The notes under the pieces are model-generated. The model saw only the letters and a program-made list of their open reading frames with translations, had not been told where the DNA came from and did no database searches. DNA of 64,000 nt, from contig NZ_JOGX01000004.1 in NCBI RefSeq assembly GCF_000719555.1, forward strand, positions 186,001 through 250,000, in the 5' to 3' direction. This stretch comes from Streptomyces sp. NRRL F-5727 (GTDB lineage Bacteria; Actinomycetota; Actinomycetes; Streptomycetales; Streptomycetaceae). Position numbers and translations under genes: made by a program. Numbering within the stretch: position 1 is the first letter of the stretch; the number at the start of each line of letters is the position of its first letter. Below are positions 33,524 to 41,853 of the stretch, piece after piece.

Positions 33524-34501
33524 TCAGCGTCCGGCGTAGGAGCGGTACTCCTTGTACGCCTTCGCCGGGTCGGAGCCGTTGAGGTAGTACCAGGGGAACT
33601 CGGTGACGCGTCCCTCCGTGGCCCGGAAGCACTCCCGCGCCGAGGCGACGTCGCCGGCGAGCGAGAACGCCATGGCGAAGGTGTTGTGGACCTGGAGCCA
33701 GCCGCGCCCGCGGACGAAGTCCGGGTGGCGGATGGAGTGGTCGGCCGCCTCGCGGAGGGAGGCGATCACCTCGGGCCGGCCGATGTACCGGGCGTCGGGG
33801 CCGGAGTCGAGGGCGAGCCAGTGCTCCAGGTGCGCGACGGCGACGAGCTGGCCGAGGAGCGTCCCGCCGGGCGCGCCGAACGCCGACGCGCGGGCGAAGG
33901 CGTGCATCTCCTCGTGGGAGCCGCTCCACTTCTCGCAGACCTGCTGCAACTGCTGCTGGTGCGCGCCCAGGTGGTGCGGGTCGCGCCGCACGGTCGCCTC
34001 GAAGCGCCGCCGCGCGATGTCGGGCCCGACCTGGAGTCCGCGCCCGGTGACCTGGAGGCCGTACCAGGGCGAGGTCCAGCCGGGCTCCTGCTCGGCGACC
34101 TCGTACAGCCAGGTCTCGGCCGTGGCCAGCCGCTCGTGGAAGATCTGGAACTGCTCGCGGGAGACGTCCCTGGCGCGGGCGGAGGTCCGGGCCTCCCAGC
34201 CCCAGCTGATGTGCCGGACGGCCGCGACGAGGCGCGGCAGCGCGGCGTCGGGTTCGGCCGCCATCACGTCGGCGATCCACCGCTCCACCCCGGCGACGTC
34301 CCCGACGGCCCACAGGAGGCCGGTGCGGTCCTCGCTCTCGGGCCGCGCGTCGAGGACGTCCCGTACGGTCGCCCAGTCCGCGGCCTCGGCGGCCGCGCGG
34401 ACCCGCGGCACGTCCGGGTCGCCCGCGTCCTCGTCGACGCGCGCGACGGGCCGGCCCGTCCATCGTCCCAGCGTGATGCCCACGTCACGGAGCAACGCCA
34501 T
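33524..34501 (-). CDS. helical-repeat protein upstream of the HSP90 gene
   Basis: 325 residues, soluble, rich in paired helices: WATVRDVLDARPESEDRTGL, AETWLYEVAEQEPGWTSPWY, VTGRGLQVGPDIARRRFEA and AFSLAGDVASARECF. It resembles TPR-like DUF4034-type proteins, but I do not assign the family firmly. It could be a client or co-chaperone of the neighbouring HSP90. AAGGGGTGGGG precedes the ATG at 34501. Confidence 0.75.
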   Translation of the reverse strand: MALLRDVGITLGRWTGRPVARVDEDAGDPDVPRVRAAAEAADWATVRDVLDARPESEDRTGLLWAVGDVAGVERWIADVMAAEPDAALPRLVAAVRHISWGWEARTSARARDVSREQFQIFHERLATAETWLYEVAEQEPGWTSPWYGLQVTGRGLQVGPDIARRRFEATVRRDPHHLGAHQQQLQQVCEKWSGSHEEMHAFARASAFGAPGGTLLGQLVAVAHLEHWLALDSGPDARYIGRPEVIASLREAADHSIRHPDFVRGRGWLQVHNTFAMAFSLAGDVASARECFRATEGRVTEFPWYYLNGSDPAKAYKEYRSYAGR

Positions 34502-34563
34502 GTCCCCACCCCTTGTTGTGTTCACACGAGGTGGCTGATGATCGTCCCACCCCGTGGGTGTAG

Positions 34564-34586
34564 TGACTATCACGCGCGACCGACAA
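34564..34586 (-). promoter_or_regulatory. possible RecA-NDp (PafBC-type) promoter of the HSP90 unit
   Basis: Minus strand: TTGTCGGTC (34586-34578), 8 nt, TAGTCA (34569-34564). The motif TTGTCRGTG-N8-TAnnnT is matched at 8 of 9 plus the TA of the -10; the last T is missing. It lies about 60 nt before the first gene of the unit. Confidence 0.35.
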
Positions 34587-34663
34587 TCGCACACCCGTAT
34601 AGAGGTGCAGGTCAGGTCGGTCGGGTACCGGCGGCAGCGGGCGGAGAAGGGGGAGGGTGCGGC

Positions 34664-35884
34664 ATGCGGGTGGTGTTGTCCACGTACGGGGCGCGCGGGA
34701 GCGTGGAGCCGATGGCGGGACTCGCGGTGCGGCTGCGCGAGCGCGGCGCGGAGGTACGGGTCTGCGCGCCGCCCGACGAGGAGTTCACGGAGCTGCTGGC
34801 CGCGGCCGGGGTGACGTCGGTGCCCGTGGGGGCGCCGGTGCGGCCGCTGGTGACGACGGTGAAGCCGGGCTCCGCGGAGGGGCTGGCACAGCGGGCGGCG
34901 GATCTGATGGCCGCGCAGTTCGGCGCGGTCGCAGAGGCGGCCGAGGGGTGCGACGTGCTGGTGGCGACGGGCCCGCTGCCGGTCACCACGGGCGCCCGGT
35001 CGGTGGCCGAACTCCTCGGCGTCCACTACGTGTACGTCACGCACACGCCGGTCGTCCTGCCCGCCCCGCACCAGCCGCCGCCGGGGCGGCGCGGCCGGCC
35101 GCTGCCGCCGGAGGTGAAGGACAACGACGAGCTGTGGGCCCTCGACGCCCGCCTCGCGGACGACATGTTCGGCGGGACGCTGAACGGGCTGCGGGCGTCG
35201 GCCGGCCTGCCGCCGGTCTCGGACGTCCGCGACCACGCCTTCACCGCCCGCCCCTGGCTGGCGGCGGACCCGGTCCTCAGCCCCTGGCCGCCGACCGGCC
35301 TCGGCGTCGTGACGACCGGTGCGTGGCTGCGCCCCGACGACGGCCGGCTGCCCGCCGAGGTGGCGGCCTTCCTGGCGGCCGGCGCCCCGCCGGTGTACGT
35401 GGGCTTCGGCAGCACGCCCCTCGGTACGCGGGCTCCCGGCATCGCCCGGGCGGCCGTCGAGGCGGTCCGGGACCGGGGCCACCGCGTGATCGTCGCGCGC
35501 GGCTGGGCCGGCCTCGACGCGCCGGACGCCGGCGACGACTGCCTGACGGTCGGCGAGGTCGACCACCGGGCGCTGTTCGGCCGGGTGGCGGCGGTGGTCC
35601 ACCACGGCAGCGCCGGCACCACGACGACGGCGGCCCGGGCCGGCGTGCCCCAGGTGATCGTCCCCCAGGGCGGCGACCAGCCGTACTGGGCCGGCCGGGC
35701 GACCGCCCTGGGCATCGCCGTGACCCACGACGCCCCGACCCCCACCTCCGGCACCCTGGCGGACGCCCTGGCACGGGCGCTCCGCCCCGACGTCCGGTCA
35801 CGCGCCCGGGCCGTGCGCGGGACGGTCCGGGACGACGGCGCGTCGGTGGCGGCGCGGCTGCTGTACGAGACCGCCGGCCGCTAG
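34664..35884 (+). CDS. UDP-glycosyltransferase-like GT1 enzyme
   Basis: 406 residues of the GT-B fold: N-terminal MRVVLSTYGARGSVEPMAGL binds the acceptor side, and the C-terminal donor site has VYVGFGSTPLG, then VAAVVHHGSAGTTTTAARAG and VIVPQGGDQPYWAGR. That is the vancomycin-type GtfA/E and macrolide glycosyltransferase pattern, so glycosylation of a small lipophilic metabolite or an antibiotic is likely; substrate unknown. No biosynthetic genes are adjacent, so self-protection or xenobiotic glycosylation is plausible. GGGGGAGG precedes the ATG. Confidence 0.88.
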   Translation: MRVVLSTYGARGSVEPMAGLAVRLRERGAEVRVCAPPDEEFTELLAAAGVTSVPVGAPVRPLVTTVKPGSAEGLAQRAADLMAAQFGAVAEAAEGCDVLVATGPLPVTTGARSVAELLGVHYVYVTHTPVVLPAPHQPPPGRRGRPLPPEVKDNDELWALDARLADDMFGGTLNGLRASAGLPPVSDVRDHAFTARPWLAADPVLSPWPPTGLGVVTTGAWLRPDDGRLPAEVAAFLAAGAPPVYVGFGSTPLGTRAPGIARAAVEAVRDRGHRVIVARGWAGLDAPDAGDDCLTVGEVDHRALFGRVAAVVHHGSAGTTTTAARAGVPQVIVPQGGDQPYWAGRATALGIAVTHDAPTPTSGTLADALARALRPDVRSRARAVRGTVRDDGASVAARLLYETAGR

Positions 35885-35909
35885 GCCCCGGTGCCCCGGG
35901 CAGGCGCCC

Positions 35910-36902
35910 TCACGTCAGCGGGTCGTCGTCCGCGTGGCGGCGCAGCGGCGTCTCGCGGTGGAGGTGGTGCAGCTTCTCCGGGTTGCGTACGGCGTAGAGG
36001 CCGGTGACCAGGCCGTCGGCGACGCGGAGGGCGAGGACGGTGTCCACGGTGTCGGCGGCCCGCGCGTCGCCGGCCGTCGCGGCGGGGTGGACGGTGAGCG
36101 CCGGGGCGCCGTTGATCTTCGCCGGGCGGAGGGACGCCGTGGCGGCGAGCCGCGCCAGCACCCGGGCGACCTGGTCCGCTCCCACGACGGGGGCGAGCGC
36201 GGCCCGGACCACGCCGCCGCCGTCGGTGAGGAGGACGACGTCGGGGGCGAGGGTGTCGAGGAGCCGTTGGAGGTCGCCCGTCTCGACCGCCCGGCGGAAC
36301 GCCTCGACCGTACGCCGGGTCTCCTCCTCCGAGGCGGCTCCGCGCGGCCGGCGGGCGGCGACGTGGGCGCGGGCGCGGTGGGCGATCTGACGGACCGCGG
36401 CGGGGCTCTTGCCGACGGCCTCGGCGATCTCGTCGTAGCCGAGGTCGAAGACCTCGCGCAGCACGAAGACGGCCCGCTCGGTCGGCGCGAGCGTCTCCAT
36501 CACCAGCATCATCGCCATCGACACGCTCTCGGCCAGTTCGACGTCCTCGGCCACGTCCGGGGCGGTCAGCAGCGGCTCCGGCAGCCAGGGGCCGACGTAC
36601 GACTCCTTGCGCCGCCCGAGCGCGCGCAACTGGCTCAGCGCCTGGCGGGTGGCGATCCGCACGAGGTACGCCCGCGGCTGCCGGACGGTGCCGGGGTCGA
36701 CGCCGGCCCAGCGCAGCCAGGTCTCCTGGAGGGCGTCCTCCGCGTCGGCGGCGGAGCCGAGGAGCTCGTAGGCGACGGTGAAGAGGAGGTTGCGGTGGCG
36801 GACGAAGGTCCGGGTGACGGCGTCGGTGCGGTCGTGGGTCTGCTGTCCGTCCGTGGCCGGGCCGGCCTCGGTGCGTGCGGTCGCGGTGGTGCGGTCGTTC
36901 AT
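35910..36902 (-). CDS. ECF41-type RNA polymerase sigma factor
   Basis: 330 residues. Sigma region 2 (RHRNLLFTVAYELLGSAADA to QETWLRW) and region 4 (LAPTERAVFVLREVFDLGYD) are followed by a long SnoaL-like C-terminal extension with DVVLLTDGGGVVRAAL and the ECF41 marker RNPEKL near the end. In ECF41 this extension replaces an anti-sigma factor and both limits and enables activity. It is divergent from a CMD-family gene, the usual partner, and both promoters carry the group consensus. The ATG at 36902 follows GAGGGAC. Confidence 0.92.
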   Translation of the reverse strand: MNDRTTATARTEAGPATDGQQTHDRTDAVTRTFVRHRNLLFTVAYELLGSAADAEDALQETWLRWAGVDPGTVRQPRAYLVRIATRQALSQLRALGRRKESYVGPWLPEPLLTAPDVAEDVELAESVSMAMMLVMETLAPTERAVFVLREVFDLGYDEIAEAVGKSPAAVRQIAHRARAHVAARRPRGAASEEETRRTVEAFRRAVETGDLQRLLDTLAPDVVLLTDGGGVVRAALAPVVGADQVARVLARLAATASLRPAKINGAPALTVHPAATAGDARAADTVDTVLALRVADGLVTGLYAVRNPEKLHHLHRETPLRRHADDDPLT

Positions 36903-36945
36903 CGGCGGGTCCCGTCCCTCGGTGTCGCGTGCGTGCCGCGCACGA

Positions 36946-36972
36946 GACGCCGGCCGGCCCCGCCGTGTGACA
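36946..36972 (-). promoter_or_regulatory. ECF41 promoter reading into the sigma gene
   Basis: On the minus strand TGTCACA (36972-36966), 16 nt, CGTC (36949-36946). This matches the published ECF41 promoter TGTCACA-N16-CGTC exactly, so the sigma factor probably activates its own gene. Confidence 0.8.
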
Positions 36973-37006
36973 GCGGGCCCCCGTGAGTCACGCCACACCG
37001 CCACGC

Positions 37007-37033
37007 CGTCACAGGATCCGGGCGGTCGGCGTC
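37007..37033 (+). promoter_or_regulatory. ECF41 promoter reading into the CMD gene
   Basis: CGTCACA (37007-37013), 16 nt, CGTC (37030-37033). One mismatch from TGTCACA-N16-CGTC. It faces away from the sigma promoter and lies 64 nt before the CMD ATG. Confidence 0.78.
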
Positions 37034-37097
37034 TTCTGGTCGTCCCGCGCCGCACCGCGTCGGACGACCCGATACGACCACCAGTGAGGACGACGCC

Positions 37098-37577
37098 ATG
37101 GAACCCCGCTTCAACCTGTTCGACAGCCCGACCGCCGCGAAGGTCGCCAAGCGCTTCTACGCCACCTCGCAGGCCCTGGACGCCTCGACGCTGCCGAAGC
37201 CCCTGCGGGAGCTGGTCGAGCTGCGGGTCGGCCAGCTCAACGGCTGCGGCTTCTGCGTGGACGTGCACACCAAGGAGGCCGCGGCCGCCGGAGAGTCCGC
37301 GCGCCGGCTCCACCTGGTCGCCGCGTGGCGGCACAGCACCGTCTTCACCGGGGCGGAGCGAGCCGCGCTCGCGCTCGCGGAGGAGGGCACCCGCCTGGGC
37401 GACGGCGGGGTCTCCGACGCGACCTGGGCGGACGTCCGCGCCCATTTCGACGACGACGAGGTCGGCGCGCTGGTCTGTCTGGTCTCCCTGATCAACGCGG
37501 CGACCCGGATGAACGTCATCGTGCGCAACCCGGGCGGCTCGTACGAGCCCGGCGCGTTCGCCTCCCTGTCGGACTGA
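37098..37577 (+). CDS. carboxymuconolactone decarboxylase/AhpD-like protein
   Basis: 159 residues with the AhpD-like core: LRELVELRVGQLNGCGFCVD followed by VHTKEAAAAGE, where Cys-x-x-Cys and the downstream His form the peroxidase-type redox site. It then has WRHSTVFTGAERAALALAE. Members act as thiol-dependent peroxidases or reductases. It is the regular target of ECF41 sigma factors, and its promoter here carries that consensus. A GTGAGGACG ribosome site precedes the ATG. Confidence 0.9.
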   Translation: MEPRFNLFDSPTAAKVAKRFYATSQALDASTLPKPLRELVELRVGQLNGCGFCVDVHTKEAAAAGESARRLHLVAAWRHSTVFTGAERAALALAEEGTRLGDGGVSDATWADVRAHFDDDEVGALVCLVSLINAATRMNVIVRNPGGSYEPGAFASLSD

Positions 37578-37623
37578 CGCGGCGGGGGTGGGGGCGGGCG
37601 CGCGTCCGCCCCCACCCCCCACC

Positions 37624-38148
37624 TCACATACCGAACGCGTCTTCCGGCGCGCACACGGCCAGCAGGTCGGCGAAGGCGGCGTCGACGGCGTCGCCGGGGA
37701 ACTCCCGTACGACAGAGCCGCCCGCCCCGGACGTGATGACGTAGCTCCATGCCAGGAAGGAGAGGCCACCCCAGGGCTCCCGGGTGTGCCTCCGCGTCAG
37801 CACCCGTCCGCAGCGGTCGCAGCCGATCCACGGCACGAGGACGTCGCCGGTGCCGCCGTCGTGCCCCTCGGCCTGCTCCGACAGCCGTACCGGGGACGGC
37901 TCCCCGTCCCCCCGGCACCGCAGGATCCGCGGCGTGAGGAGCTCCCGCTCGCCCCACCCCTCCGCGAGCACCGAGATCCGCGCCCTGTCGGTCTCGCCGA
38001 TCGGCACCCGATGGTCGACGAGCCCGGAGACGAGCAGGCCGAGCGCCGCCTCCTGCTCGCCGACGGCCCAGCACTCCCCGGCCTCCCGCGCCTCGGCCTC
38101 CGGCAGCAGCGCGACGAGGCGGTTCCAGGTGTCGGCGTCGTCGGTCAT
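37624..38148 (-). CDS. hypothetical protein with a CxxC segment, 174 aa
   Basis: A soluble protein whose middle has IGCDRCGRVLTRRHTREPWG, a Cys-x-x-Cys that could bind zinc, and WGERELLTPRILRCRGDGE before it. The ends are helical. I recognise no family. A TAGAGT hexamer lies 7 nt before the ATG at 38148, making it another leaderless gene, divergent from the phosphotransferase gene 58 bp away. Confidence 0.65.
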   Translation of the reverse strand: MTDDADTWNRLVALLPEAEAREAGECWAVGEQEAALGLLVSGLVDHRVPIGETDRARISVLAEGWGERELLTPRILRCRGDGEPSPVRLSEQAEGHDGGTGDVLVPWIGCDRCGRVLTRRHTREPWGGLSFLAWSYVITSGAGGSVVREFPGDAVDAAFADLLAVCAPEDAFGM

Positions 38149-38155
38149 CCGCCCG

Positions 38156-38161
38156 ACTCTA
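38156..38161 (-). promoter_or_regulatory. -10 hexamer TAGAGT, leaderless CxxC gene
   Basis: TAGAGT on the minus strand, 7 nt, ATG at 38148. Confidence 0.5.
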
Positions 38162-38192
38162 CCGACCGGCTCCGCGCCCGGGACGGACACCG

Positions 38193-38198
38193 TAGGTT
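38193..38198 (+). promoter_or_regulatory. -10 hexamer TAGGTT, leaderless phosphotransferase gene
   Basis: TAGGTT, 7 nt, ATG at 38206. Same hexamer and spacing as at 22742. Confidence 0.55.
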
Positions 38199-38205
38199 GC
38201 TGCGC

Positions 38206-39132
38206 ATGACGGACACGCGCACCCACTCCGGGACCGAGATCACCGCCGAGCTGATCCGGGAGCTGCTGCGGGAGCAGCACCCCGATCTGGCGGGCCTTCC
38301 GCTGCGGCTGGGGGCGCGCGGATGGGACAACCAACTGTGGCGGCTGGGCGAGGACTTGGCGGTACGGCTGCCGTGGGCGACGGATTCGGCGGACGAGCTG
38401 CTGCGCAAGGAGTACGCCTGGGTGCCGGGCCTGGTGGCGGGCCTGCCGCTGCCCACCCCGGTCCCTCAACGCCTCGGTGAGCCCTCGGAGTCGTTCCCGC
38501 GTCCGTGGCTCGTCACCACGTGGGTTCCGGGCAGCCCGGCCGACCTCTCCCCCGCCACGCGCGCGGAGGACTCCGCCGACCGCCTCGCGGCCTTCCTGAC
38601 GGCGCTGCACCGGCCCGCGCCGGAGGGCGCGCCGGTCGGCAGCGGACGCGGCGGCCCGCTCTCCGCCCAGTCCGATTCCTTCCTGGAAGGGCTGGCCGCG
38701 GCGACCGGGATGGGCCTGATCCCCGATCCGGACGCGGCCCGGGCGCTGTGGGACGATGCCGTCGCGGCGCCCCCGTGGCCGGGGCCCCCGGTGTGGCTCC
38801 ACGGCGACCTGCACCCGGCCAACGTCCTCACCGAGGACGGCACTTTCTGCGGCGTGATCGACTTCGGGGAGGTGTGCGCGGGCGATCCGGCCTGCGACCT
38901 GGCCGCCCCCTGGGTCCTGCTCCCCGACGGCGCCGCCGACCGCTTCCACCGCGCCTACCGCCCGACGGCGGACCCGGCGACCCTCCGCCGCGCCCGGGGC
39001 TGGGCGCTGTGGCGCGCCCTCGGCGGCCTCCTCGTCGGCGAGGCCGGCCGCCAGGGCCGCCCCGGCGGCAAACCGAGCTGGGGCCCGCCCGCCGCCCTGG
39101 CCCTCCGCCGCCTCCTCGCCTCCGCCGCGTAG
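38206..39132 (+). CDS. aminoglycoside phosphotransferase-family kinase
   Basis: 308 residues of the APH/choline-kinase fold. The N-lobe has GARGWDNQLWRLGEDLAVRL; the catalytic loop VWLHGDLHPANVL and the metal motif VIDFGEVCAGDPACDLA follow. This is the group of Streptomyces small-molecule kinases that includes macrolide and aminoglycoside phosphotransferases, but many have metabolic substrates. No resistance locus or antibiotic cluster is near, so resistance should not be assumed. Confidence 0.88.
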   Translation: MTDTRTHSGTEITAELIRELLREQHPDLAGLPLRLGARGWDNQLWRLGEDLAVRLPWATDSADELLRKEYAWVPGLVAGLPLPTPVPQRLGEPSESFPRPWLVTTWVPGSPADLSPATRAEDSADRLAAFLTALHRPAPEGAPVGSGRGGPLSAQSDSFLEGLAAATGMGLIPDPDAARALWDDAVAAPPWPGPPVWLHGDLHPANVLTEDGTFCGVIDFGEVCAGDPACDLAAPWVLLPDGAADRFHRAYRPTADPATLRRARGWALWRALGGLLVGEAGRQGRPGGKPSWGPPAALALRRLLASAA

Positions 39133-39173
39133 AACGCCGCTCCGGGGCGGCGGACGGCCCCGGTCCTGGCGGG

Positions 39174-40676
39174 TCAGGGGCGCAGGACGGGGAAGTCGGC
39201 CTTCGCCCACACGGCGCGCGGAGGGGCGGGGAGCCGGCCCGGCGGCTGGTCCTCCGGCCTCCAGGTGTGGACGGGCTCGGTCGTGCCGGCTGCGAGCGGT
39301 GTCCAGCCCGGGTCGCCGGTCGTGGCGAAGTCGGCCCAGGCGCGGACCATGCGGCGGGCCATCGACCGGTCCTCGGGGGTGGGGGTGCCGCCGATGAGGA
39401 AGGACAGGCGGGGGTCGTCGTGGTTGCCGAAGGCGAAGGGAATGTCCGCGCAGTGCCAGGCCCGGACGGCGGCGCCGTCGGCTCCCCCGCGGCGGCGGTC
39501 GAAGCGGGACAGGTACGTCCGGCCGCCCGCCGCCGCGTGGGCCTCGGCGAGCCGGTGGGCGAACTCGCCGAAGAGCAGGTCGCCGAAGACGGCGAGGTGG
39601 ACGTCGCGGACCGGGGCGTGCGGCAGTGCGGCGCGGTAGCCGGGGATCAGCTCGTCGGGGAGGCCGAAGTCGGCGGCGAAGCGGGCGAGTCGCGTCTCGG
39701 TGGAGATCCTCGCGCAGCTGCCGACGGCGTCGAGGAGCCAGTACTCCTCCGTGGTGTGGCAGACCAGCAGGTCCACCTCCCGGCCGGCTCCGGCGGCCAG
39801 TGCCGCGAGGGGGTCCGCGGGCAGGTCCCCGCCGTCGAGGACCGGGGCGAAGAGGGAGGGGTCGTAGTGGCGGGAGCCCGACGCGGGGTCGTTCCGGTAC
39901 GCCTCGACCACCTGGTCCGCCGCGGCGAGCAGCTCCCGCGGCGTCGCCGACGCCAGGCCGGCGGCGGTGGCGGGGCGGCCCGCGGCCGCCGCGATCTCGC
40001 GGGTGGTCGTCTCGGCGATGTCCGGCGTGTGGAAGACGCTGGCCGGGCTGTGGGCGACGGCCCGGTGGAAGAGGCCCCGGGCCCGCTCCATCACCATCAG
40101 GCAGGCCACCGAGGCGGCTCCGGAGGACTGGCCGGCGATCGTGACGTTGCCGGGGTCGCCACCGAAGCCGGCGATGTTCTCCCGTATCCAGCGCAGGGCC
40201 GCGACCTGGTCGAGCAGCCCCCGGTTGCCGGGAGCGTCCGGCACATGGCCGAACCCCTCGAAGCCGAGCCGGTAGTTGAGCGTCACCACGACCAGTCCGG
40301 CGCGCGCCAGGGCCGTACCGTCGAAGTCGGGCTGGGCGGAGGAGCCGAAGGTGTAGGCGCCGCCGTGGAACCAGACCAGCACGGGCAGGCGGCCGCCGCC
40401 GATGTCGGCGGCCGGGGTCCAGACGTTGACGGTGAGGACGTCCTCGTCGCCGGGCGACCAGACGGGCGCGCCCGGGAGCTCCGCCGACTGCGGCGCGATC
40501 GGCCCGAACTCCGTACCGTCCCTGACCCCGCTCCACGGCGCGGCCGCGACCGGCTCCCGGAACCGGTGCGACCCGAACGGCGGCGCCGCGTAGGGGACGC
40601 CGAGCACGGCGACGACGTCGTCCGCGGCCCGGAAACCCCGGACGGTTCCGCTCGTCGTCTCGAAGACGTCGTTCAC
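39174..40676 (-). CDS. type B carboxylesterase
   Basis: 500 residues of the alpha/beta-hydrolase carboxylesterase B family: the oxyanion hole in VWFHGGAYTFGS, the nucleophile Ser184 in AGQSSGAASV, the acid in TTEEYWLLD and the histidine in WHCADIPFAFG. No signal peptide, so it is intracellular. It probably hydrolyses p-nitrobenzyl-type or other small esters. The start is a GTG at 40676 with GAGATGAGG before it. It is divergent from the sirtuin gene. Confidence 0.88.
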   Translation of the reverse strand: MNDVFETTSGTVRGFRAADDVVAVLGVPYAAPPFGSHRFREPVAAAPWSGVRDGTEFGPIAPQSAELPGAPVWSPGDEDVLTVNVWTPAADIGGGRLPVLVWFHGGAYTFGSSAQPDFDGTALARAGLVVVTLNYRLGFEGFGHVPDAPGNRGLLDQVAALRWIRENIAGFGGDPGNVTIAGQSSGAASVACLMVMERARGLFHRAVAHSPASVFHTPDIAETTTREIAAAAGRPATAAGLASATPRELLAAADQVVEAYRNDPASGSRHYDPSLFAPVLDGGDLPADPLAALAAGAGREVDLLVCHTTEEYWLLDAVGSCARISTETRLARFAADFGLPDELIPGYRAALPHAPVRDVHLAVFGDLLFGEFAHRLAEAHAAAGGRTYLSRFDRRRGGADGAAVRAWHCADIPFAFGNHDDPRLSFLIGGTPTPEDRSMARRMVRAWADFATTGDPGWTPLAAGTTEPVHTWRPEDQPPGRLPAPPRAVWAKADFPVLRP

Positions 40677-40923
40677 GAGGACTGCCTCATCTCTCTTGTA
40701 CGGAGGGCAACTCGCGGGCAGTGCGGGGCGCCGGGACCCACCTTCGCGTCCCGCGACCGGCCAGGTCCAACACCGCGACCATCATGATCCACGCACGTGT
40801 GTTGTGAATGGACCGGCACCGTCCATCCCCCCCCCGTCCCCGCCCGACCGGCCCGAACCCCCGCGCCCGGCCCCCACACCCGCCGTCCGGGCCTCGTCGG
40901 CGCGCTTCCCGGGTGTCCTTTCG

Positions 40924-40929
40924 TACGCT
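40924..40929 (+). promoter_or_regulatory. -10 hexamer TACGCT, leaderless sirtuin gene
   Basis: TACGCT, 6 nt, ATG at 40936; no ribosome site. Confidence 0.45.
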
Positions 40930-40935
40930 GGCGGC

Positions 40936-41820
40936 ATGCGTATGCGGCCTACTTTGAGCTGGACACCGACCGAGGACCTGCCGCCGGGCACCACGGACCT
41001 GGAACCGGTCGTCTCGGTGGTGCGGGCGGGGCGGGTGGTGGTGCTCAGCGGGGCCGGGATCTCGACCGAGTCGGGGATTCCGGACTACCGGGGCGAGGGC
41101 GGGAGCCTCAGCCGGCACACGCCGATGACCTACCAGGACTTCACCGGCGGCGCTCCGGCGCGGCGGCGGTACTGGGCGCGCAGCCACCTCGGCTGGCGGA
41201 CGTTCGGGCGGGCGCGGCCCAACGCCGGGCATCGGGCGGTGGCGGCGTTCGGCCGGGCGGGGCTGCTGACCGGGGTGATCACCCAGAACGTCGACGGGCT
41301 GCACCAGGCCGCCGGCAGCGACGGCGTCGTGGACCTGCACGGGAGCCTCGACCGGGTGGTCTGTCTCGGCTGCGGAGACGTCAGTGCGCGGCGCGAGCTG
41401 GCGCGGCGGCTGGAGGAGGCCAACCCCGGCTTCGACCCGGTGCCGGCCGCGATGAACCCGGACGGTGACGCCGATCTCACGGACGAGCAGGTCGCGGGCT
41501 TTCACGTGGTGCCGTGCGTGGTGTGCGGCGGTGTGCTCAAGCCGGACGTGGTGTTCTTCGGCGAGACGGTGCCGGCGGCGCGGGTGGAGCGCTGCCGGGA
41601 GCTGGTGCGGGAGGCGGCGTCGGTGCTGGTGCTGGGGTCGTCGCTGACGGTGATGTCGGGGCTGCGGTTCGTGCGGCAGGCGGCGGAGGCCGGTACGCCG
41701 GTGGTGATCGTGAACCGGGATCCCACGCGCGGTGACAAGCTCGCCGCCGCCCGGGTGGCCCTGCCCCTCGGGAAGGCGCTGACCACGGTCGCGGAGCGGC
41801 TGGGCGTCCCGGTGGATTGA
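40936..41820 (+). CDS. NAD-dependent protein deacylase, Sir2 family
   Basis: 294 residues. NAD-binding loop VLSGAGISTESGIPDYRG (37-54), TQNVDGLH (116-123), catalytic His135 in DLHGSL and the zinc ligands Cys143, Cys146, Cys194 and Cys197 (CLGC and CVVC). The order and the segment LKPDVVFFGE fit SIRT4/CobB-type sirtuins. Expected to remove acyl groups from lysines of cytosolic enzymes. It is monocistronic and leaderless. Confidence 0.92.
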   Translation: MRMRPTLSWTPTEDLPPGTTDLEPVVSVVRAGRVVVLSGAGISTESGIPDYRGEGGSLSRHTPMTYQDFTGGAPARRRYWARSHLGWRTFGRARPNAGHRAVAAFGRAGLLTGVITQNVDGLHQAAGSDGVVDLHGSLDRVVCLGCGDVSARRELARRLEEANPGFDPVPAAMNPDGDADLTDEQVAGFHVVPCVVCGGVLKPDVVFFGETVPAARVERCRELVREAASVLVLGSSLTVMSGLRFVRQAAEAGTPVVIVNRDPTRGDKLAAARVALPLGKALTTVAERLGVPVD

Positions 41821-41853
41821 TCCGATCCCCCGGCGACCGGAACCCGTCGGCTG

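Noticed and set aside
38206..39132. Antibiotic resistance phosphotransferase
   Set aside because: The fold fits, but nothing shows a drug substrate; named only as a family member.
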